Below, in pieces: positions 9,001 to 12,157 of a stretch of 12,157 bases of DNA. Within the stretch, counting starts at the first letter, position 1. Every line of letters starts with the position of its first letter. The notes beneath the pieces were generated by a model, which worked only from the letters and a program-made list of their open reading frames with translations, did not search any database and was not told the origin of the DNA. The translations under genes were made by a program, and so were the position numbers. The stretch is from Tannerella sp. GTDB lineage: Bacteria; Bacteroidota; Bacteroidia; Bacteroidales; Tannerellaceae. The stretch covers positions 1 to 12,157 of the forward strand of contig JAITDQ010000355.1 of assembly GCA_031282485.1 (NCBI GenBank), written 5' to 3'.

Positions 9001-10583
9001 ATAGGGTCTATCGGCGGATTCGTCACCTGGGCGAACTGCTGGCGGAAATAATTATAAAGAAGCTGCGGATGCCGGGATATGACGGCTAACGGCGCGTCAA
9101 ACCCCATGGAACCTATCGGTTCGGCTCCTGTGACGCCCATGGGCGAGATGATACGTTCTATATCTTCGCGGGTATAGTCGAACAGGCGCAGCCGCTGTTC
9201 GAACTTATCCACGCTGCTTGCCACGCGCCGTCCCGACTTGAGTTCGTCGAGTTCCACGCGATTATTCGTAAGCCATGTACGGTAAGGTTTGGCGTCGGCT
9301 AACTGTTTTTTAAGATCCGCATCATAAAAGATTTCTCCTTTCGCGGTGTCGACAAGTATTATTTTGCCGGGTTGCAGACGGCCTTTCGCTTTTATCTCGT
9401 TGGGTTCGAAATCAATAACGCCCACTTCGGACGCTACGACCATGATGTTGTTTTTCGTTATGAGGTAACGTGCCGGACGCAGTCCGTTGCGGTCAAGCAT
9501 GCCTCCGGCATAGCGTCCGTCGCTGAACAGCAGGGCGGCAGGCCCGTCCCACGGCTCCATCAGGATCGAATGATATTCGTAGAAAGCTTTGAGATCCTCC
9601 GATATGGGATTCTTCTCATTAAAACTTTCCGGCAAAAGCATCGCCATGGCGTGCGGTAAACTCATCCCGGATGCAACGAGGAACTCCAGTACGTTGTCGA
9701 ACGAAGCGCTGTCGCTCATGCCCGGCTGTATGATCGGACGGATATCCCGTATATTATCTAATGCAGGAAAAGAAAGCACGCTTTCACGCGCTTCCATCCA
9801 ACTGCGGTTTCCGCGAATGGTATTTATTTCGCCGTTGTGAGCCAGCAACCGGAAAGGCTGCGCCAAGCTCCAGCGCGGGAACGTGTTGGTGCTGAAACGC
9901 GAGTGAACAAGCGCCAGTCCCGTTGTGAAATAATTATTGGTCAGATCGGGATAATAATATCTCAATTGCATCGTTTCGAGCATCCCTTTGTATACGATGT
10001 TACGCGTGGAAAGCGATACGATGTAAAAGTCCTGCCTGTCCTCCAGGTTGCTTTTATTTACACGGTTTTCTATCCGCCGCCGGATGATATAAAGTTTAAG
10101 TTCGAGCGTCTGCTGGTCGCTTTCTCCGGTTATGAATATTTGCTTTATATCCGGTTCGGTGGCGCGTGCGGCGTCGCCTAAAATATCCGGGTTAGTAGGC
10201 GTTTTGCGGATATGCATGAGGTTAAGGCCTTCTTTTTCAACTTCTTCAATGATGATGCTGAATATTACGGATTGCTGTTTCTCGTCCTTTGGGAGGAAAA
10301 CCAATCCGGAGCCGTATTTGCCTTTTTCGGGAACAGGAATCCCCTGCAACAGAATAAATTCATGCGGTATCTGAAGCAGGATGCCGGCGCCGTCTCCTGT
10401 TTTATTATCAGCGCCTTCGGCGCCGCGATGACGCATGTTTTCGAGCACTTTCAGAGCCGATTCCACAATGTCATGAGATTTTTCTCCGTTTATGTGGACA
10501 ATCATACCGACGCCACAGGCGTCATGTTCGTAATCCGGGCTGTAAAGTCCCCTGTTTTTTGTTAAAATGTTCCTTTTAATCAT
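6066..10583 (-). CDS. gltB: Glutamate synthase large subunit
   Basis: Alpha subunit of glutamate synthase: glutamine plus 2-oxoglutarate plus reductant gives two glutamates. It has 1505 residues, normal for the bacterial enzyme. A 22-residue propeptide precedes Cys23 (HDACGVG), the class II glutaminase nucleophile exposed after cleavage. The glutaminase domain continues through RFSTNTFPRW and LAHNGEINT. The FMN/2-oxoglutarate synthase domain in the second half has GEGGEDPARF, AQGAKPGEGGQLPG, SPPPHHDIYS and SGSDGGTGASP. The 3Fe-4S ligands are Cys1120, Cys1126 and Cys1131 (C-x5-C-x4-C, ending CPVG). The C-terminal GxGxG beta-helix domain has GSAGQSFGAF and TGGRVVVLG. The frame is unbroken. It is the first gene of the gltB-gltD-asnB block and is divergent from the kinase-ParB gene. 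A ferredoxin-dependent enzyme is less likely because gltD is adjacent. Confidence 0.97.
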   Translation of the reverse strand: MIKRNILTKNRGLYSPDYEHDACGVGMIVHINGEKSHDIVESALKVLENMRHRGAEGADNKTGDGAGILLQIPHEFILLQGIPVPEKGKYGSGLVFLPKDEKQQSVIFSIIIEEVEKEGLNLMHIRKTPTNPDILGDAARATEPDIKQIFITGESDQQTLELKLYIIRRRIENRVNKSNLEDRQDFYIVSLSTRNIVYKGMLETMQLRYYYPDLTNNYFTTGLALVHSRFSTNTFPRWSLAQPFRLLAHNGEINTIRGNRSWMEARESVLSFPALDNIRDIRPIIQPGMSDSASFDNVLEFLVASGMSLPHAMAMLLPESFNEKNPISEDLKAFYEYHSILMEPWDGPAALLFSDGRYAGGMLDRNGLRPARYLITKNNIMVVASEVGVIDFEPNEIKAKGRLQPGKIILVDTAKGEIFYDADLKKQLADAKPYRTWLTNNRVELDELKSGRRVASSVDKFEQRLRLFDYTREDIERIISPMGVTGAEPIGSMGFDAPLAVISRHPQLLYNYFRQQFAQVTNPPIDPIREELVMSLTEYIGAVGDNILSPNKSHCKMVRLPHPVLSNTQLDILCNIRYKGFQSIKLSMLYEVAKGGDGLEKALHTLCRQAEQSVKDGVNYIILSDRDADEKMAPIPSLLAVSAVHHYLISVQKRVQTALIVETGEMREVMHAALLLGYGASALNPYMAFAILDDLVKKQEIQLDYGAAEKNYIKALCKGLLKVLSKMGISTIRSYRGAKLFEAIGINEDLCEKYFGGAINKTGGIRLNEIVADSMILHKKAFYDDGEIPLPHHGMLSFRKDGEAHAWNPETISTLQLATRLGSYKKFKEYTRLIDEKPEAIFLRDFLTFGKAAKPVPLENVEPAEEIMRRFVTGAMSYGSISKEAHETIAIAMNIIHGRSNTGEGGEDPARFKPREDGVSLRSAIKQVASGRFGVTTEYLVNADEIQIKIAQGAKPGEGGQLPGYKVNEIIAATRHSMPGISLISPPPHHDIYSIEDLAQLIFDLKNVNPEAEISVKLVSESGVGTIAAGVAKAKADRIIISGSDGGTGASPISSIRYAGIPAEIGLSETQQTLVINNLRGQVRLQTDGQIKTGRDIIIMALLGAEEYGFATSALIVLGCVMMRKCHINTCPVGVATQDEELRKRFRGKHEYLVNFFRFLAEDVRGYLAEMGYTRLNDIIGRADLIERKPSDGFIKHDLLDFSNLTHFPEEGRNVSIYRTIKQDHQINDVKDHDIIKQAKIAIESKQEISLDYAIANTDRAVGAMVSGYIAKTYGAAGLPDHTLNVRFKGSAGQSFGAFLVRGINFRLEGEANDYLGKGLSGGRISLMPPARSTFIAEDNTIAGNTLLYGATSGEVYINGRAGERFCVRNSGAIAVVEGTGDHCCEYMTGGRVVVLGETGRNFAAGMSGGVAYIWNKNGDFDYYCNMEMVELSLIEDSATRKELHELIRKHHHYTGSRLAGEMLKEWDKYTEEFIEVIPIEYKKVLQEEQMKKLQRKIEEVQRDY

Positions 10584-10635
10584 CCTTGATTGTCTTTATG
10601 TTTTTATTATTTTATATAATATGGCAAATGTCCTG

Positions 10636-10643
10636 CAAAAATA
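10636..10643 (-). promoter_or_regulatory. Candidate -7 box for the gltB-gltD-asnB block
   Basis: On the minus strand this reads TATTTTTG, an exact TAnnTTTG match, ending 52 nt before the gltB ATG and giving a leader of about 45 nt. No clear TTTG -33 box is seen at the right distance, which is often the case for regulated Bacteroides promoters. A second match, TAAATTTG, lies further up on the minus strand at 10707-10700 and is an alternative. No such box was seen in front of gltD or asnB. Confidence 0.4.
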
Positions 10644-10698
10644 CAAAAAAACTTTCGTTTTGATACTGTCCGCAGGCAATAATGATGCTTTTTGAAAT

Positions 10699-10735
10699 GC
10701 AAATTTACGAATTGATTATTTTGGTCGTATTTTGC
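10699..10735. repeat. Interrupted inverted repeat upstream of gltB
   Basis: GCAAA-TT-TACGA (10699-10710) faces TCGTA-T-TTTGC (10725-10735): two 5-bp matching blocks on each side, with a one-base length difference between arms and a 14-nt spacer. It overlaps the distal TAAATTTG box of the gltB direction, so it could be an operator for the glutamate synthase operon. The interruption and the AT-rich setting make chance a real alternative. Confidence 0.35.
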
Positions 10736-10834
10736 TTCGATATGTAATATTTTTAGCCCGTATACAAACGAATTATTACTTATGCATAAAAACACATCCT
10801 GATTTACCTTCGGATTTTATTTTGCATCGCAATT

Positions 10835-10855
10835 ATCCGGTGAATTTGACCGGAT
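10835..10855. promoter_or_regulatory. Perfect 7-bp inverted repeat, candidate operator
   Basis: ATCCGGT (10835-10841) and ACCGGAT (10849-10855) are exact inverted copies separated by 7 nt (GAATTTG). The 14-bp centre-to-centre spacing is somewhat longer than one helical turn. The spacer contains a TTTG at 10845-10848 that could act as the -33 element of the plus-strand promoter, so a protein bound here would be placed to block or steer it. The GC-rich arms stand out in an AT-rich gap. Confidence 0.5.
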
Positions 10856-10871
10856 TTGAAAGAGAAATATG

Positions 10872-10879
10872 TATTTTTG
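10872..10879 (+). promoter_or_regulatory. Candidate -7 box for the kinase-ParB gene
   Basis: TATTTTTG is an exact TAnnTTTG match, 40 nt before the ATG at 10920, giving a leader of about 35 nt. TTTG elements lie 23 nt (10845-10848) and 13 nt (10855-10858) upstream. Neither has the ideal spacing of around 20, and the first is the better candidate. The palindrome at 10835-10855 overlaps both. Confidence 0.5.
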
Positions 10880-10919
10880 TCGCGGAGTTATGGACGAAAT
10901 TATAGGATGAAATTTGAGA

Positions 10920-11813
10920 ATGGCAAAGATTATATCTCTTACAGGTGATTTGGGGAGCGGCAAGTCGACCGTTTCGAGTATACTGTGCGACCGTTTGAAA
11001 TATGATTATATCTATACCGGCGAGATCCAGCGCAGAATCGCCGCTAAATACAATATGACGACGACGGAATTAAACAAATATTCCGAAACGCACCCCGAAA
11101 TAGACCGGGAAATCGATTCGACATTCAAATCACTGAACGATTCGGAAAATCTGATCGTAGATTCGAGGCTTGCATGGTTCTTTATACCGGCATCCTTTAA
11201 GGTTTTTCTGAAAACAAACCTGTTTGTTTCGGCGGAAAGAATCGCCGGCGATACAAAAAGGAAGAGTGAAAGTTACGAATCTAAGGAAGACGCGGCTTAC
11301 CATATAATAGCGCGGAAAACGAGCGAAAACAAGCGCTACGGAGACTTGTACGGGGCTGACTGTTCGAATTTAAACAATTTTGACATGGTCGTAGATACAT
11401 CTTTTGTCGAACCTGAAAGAGTCGCCGGGATTATCCTGGAAGCGTATGGCCGCCGGACGATTCCGCAAAAGGGAACCCTGTCGCTCGTTTCCCCTAAAAA
11501 CTTGTATCCTACCCGATCCGTCGGCGATTCCTGTCATGAAGAATGTTATAAAAACATCCTCAACAACATGAAGGATAACGGATACGATCCCGCATATCCT
11601 GTTACCGTTGTAACAGTCGATTCCTTCGATTATATTCTCGACGGACATAAAAGAACGTCCTGCGCCCTGAAGAACAATATAGACCTGATTCCCATGATAT
11701 ACAAAGATTTATCGACCTGTAAGGAATCTGTCCCGAAAGTTGCCGGCCAGGCTCTTTTCCGCGACTGGGAAAATTTCCACTCATTTAAATATTTAATTTA
11801 TCCGGTCATTTAA
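10920..11813 (+). CDS. CMP-kinase-like P-loop domain fused to a ParB/Srx-fold domain
   Basis: A two-domain cytosolic protein of 297 residues that I cannot assign to a characterised enzyme. Residues 1 to about 175 resemble archaeal-type cytidylate kinase: P-loop GDLGSGKST (9-17), TGE (33-35), SETHPEIDREID (55-66), DSRLAW (81-86), then R132, SENKRYGDLYGAD (135-147) and FDMVVDTS (154-161). Residues about 186-261 resemble a ParB N-terminal/sulfiredoxin-fold domain: SPKNLYPT (191-198), a helix ending in KDNGYD, then a strand leading to DGHKR (241-245) and a helix ending in IDLIPMIY. ParB-fold proteins include nucleotide-binding ParB and free-serine kinases (SerK, SbnI). I infer a small-molecule or nucleotide kinase, possibly with a second nucleotide-binding site. 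The true substrate is unknown. A TTG start at 10914 would add two residues; ATG at 10920 puts the first beta strand directly before the P-loop. The gene is a single unit, divergent from gltB and convergent with hipA. Confidence 0.75.
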   Translation: MAKIISLTGDLGSGKSTVSSILCDRLKYDYIYTGEIQRRIAAKYNMTTTELNKYSETHPEIDREIDSTFKSLNDSENLIVDSRLAWFFIPASFKVFLKTNLFVSAERIAGDTKRKSESYESKEDAAYHIIARKTSENKRYGDLYGADCSNLNNFDMVVDTSFVEPERVAGIILEAYGRRTIPQKGTLSLVSPKNLYPTRSVGDSCHEECYKNILNNMKDNGYDPAYPVTVVTVDSFDYILDGHKRTSCALKNNIDLIPMIYKDLSTCKESVPKVAGQALFRDWENFHSFKYLIYPVI

Positions 11814-11820
11814 GTTATTC

Positions 11821-11852
11821 ATGGATTGTTTGGCATATATAAATGAATCCAT
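11821..11852. repeat. Short inverted repeat in the convergent gap
   Basis: ATGGATT (11821-11827) and AATCCAT (11846-11852) are exact inverted copies around an 18-nt AT-rich spacer, between the convergent kinase-ParB and hipA genes. The right arm overlaps the first base of the hipA stop codon. It might be a weak bidirectional terminator. There is no T-run on either side, and 7 bp may be chance. Confidence 0.3.
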
Positions 11853-12157
11853 CATCGAAGTAGCAGCAAATTTGATTTGATTTCCTTTGCATGACTTGCT
11901 TTTACTCCGGCTTTTTGGGCAAACTGATCCCATGCTGAAACCGTATCAACCACTTTTTCAATAATTTCCTTTCCCCGTTTGATACCCATTCTGTCGGCTA
12001 CCGTTTCCAAATCTTCGAATGTAAAACCGTCCTGCTTACCATTGATAGACATTTGATGCCGGTTTGTCCACCGTCCCTGTGGATTGTAGGAATAACACAG
12101 GTCGTAAGCCGGAGCCAGCCGCCATTGGCCGGAGCGATCCATAATAAAGGAATGATT
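11852..12157 (-). CDS. hipA: HipA-family serine/threonine kinase toxin, C-terminal part
   Basis: The gene enters from the right edge, so only the last 101 residues are visible. The visible part begins NHSFIMDRSGQWRLAPAYD, the stretch after the HipA catalytic loop. Asp of LAPAYD corresponds to the metal-binding DFG-like aspartate of HipA. NRHQMSINGK and a C-terminal helical region (ADRMGIKRGKEIIEKV) follow, as in the HipA_C domain of Bacteroidota. E. coli HipA phosphorylates glutamyl-tRNA synthetase and is neutralised by the DNA-binding HipB; whether this homologue does the same is unknown. The catalytic loop, the N-terminal domain and any hipB lie outside the window. An ATG at 12142 is internal and not the real start. 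The gene converges on the kinase-ParB gene with a 38-nt gap. Confidence 0.88.
   Translation of the reverse strand, partial: NHSFIMDRSGQWRLAPAYDLCYSYNPQGRWTNRHQMSINGKQDGFTFEDLETVADRMGIKRGKEIIEKVVDTVSAWDQFAQKAGVKASHAKEIKSNLLLLR

Larger units (their letters stand above)
10584..10919. other. Divergent regulatory gap between gltB and the kinase-ParB gene
   Basis: A stretch of 336 bases with no credible gene. It is AT-rich and holds candidate -7 boxes for gltB (minus strand, 10636-10643, with a second TAAATTTG match at 10700-10707) and for the kinase-ParB gene (plus strand, 10872-10879). It also holds an interrupted inverted repeat near 10699-10735 and a perfect 7-bp inverted repeat at 10835-10855. 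The middle part, roughly 10740-10830, shows no structure I can name. A minus-strand open frame of 62 codons here has no recognisable features. Confidence 0.7.

Noticed and set aside
10607..10795. 62-codon minus-strand frame upstream of gltB
   Set aside because: It lies in an AT-rich regulatory gap, overlaps the candidate promoter boxes, and its translation shows no domain, signal peptide or other protein-like features.
10914..10919. TTG start for the kinase-ParB gene, two codons before the ATG
   Set aside because: The ATG at 10920 is a standard start and puts the first beta strand directly before the P-loop as in related kinases. Nothing favours the TTG.

Overview
The window looks like a piece of a Bacteroidales (Bacteroidota) chromosome. 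Three things suggest this: gene starts have no convincing Shine-Dalgarno sequence, exact matches to the Bacteroides -7 box (TAnnTTTG) sit upstream of three genes, and the gltB-gltD-asnB arrangement and the HipA C-terminus look like those I know from this group. Coding sequence is of mid GC content and the gaps between genes are AT-rich. I see no rRNA, tRNA, CRISPR array, insertion sequence or attachment site.

Layout. (1) Positions 1-1326 (+): UDP-glucose 6-dehydrogenase, which makes UDP-glucuronate for surface polysaccharides. The window starts exactly at its ATG. (2) Positions 1327-1455: an AT-rich gap with a perfect 17-bp inverted repeat beside a promoter-like box. (3) Positions 1456-2754 (+): an orphan AAA ATPase with a C-terminal DUF4143 / PD-(D/E)XK-like domain (COG1373 type). 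(4) Positions 2755-2841: a convergent gap with an 18-bp hairpin plus T-run. (5) Positions 10583 down to 2842 (-): a nitrogen-assimilation block in the order gltB, gltD, asnB, with gaps of 53 and 75 nt. A hairpin followed by a T-run lies between gltB and gltD. (6) Positions 10584-10919: a divergent regulatory gap with candidate promoters in both directions and two inverted repeats. (7) Positions 10920-11813 (+): a two-domain protein, an archaeal-type CMP-kinase-like P-loop domain followed by a ParB/sulfiredoxin-fold domain. (8) Positions 11852 to the right edge (-): the C-terminal end of a HipA-family kinase, cut by the window.

How the genes work together. GltB and GltD form NADPH-type glutamate synthase: GltB strips ammonia from glutamine and makes glutamate on FMN, and GltD supplies the electrons. 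AsnB uses glutamine and aspartate to make asparagine, so the block handles the glutamine/glutamate/asparagine branch. The other genes (ugd, the ATPase, the kinase-ParB fusion, hipA) are not obviously linked to it. The least ordinary object is the kinase-ParB fusion, together with the palindrome in front of its candidate promoter. The palindrome in front of the ATPase gene comes second.
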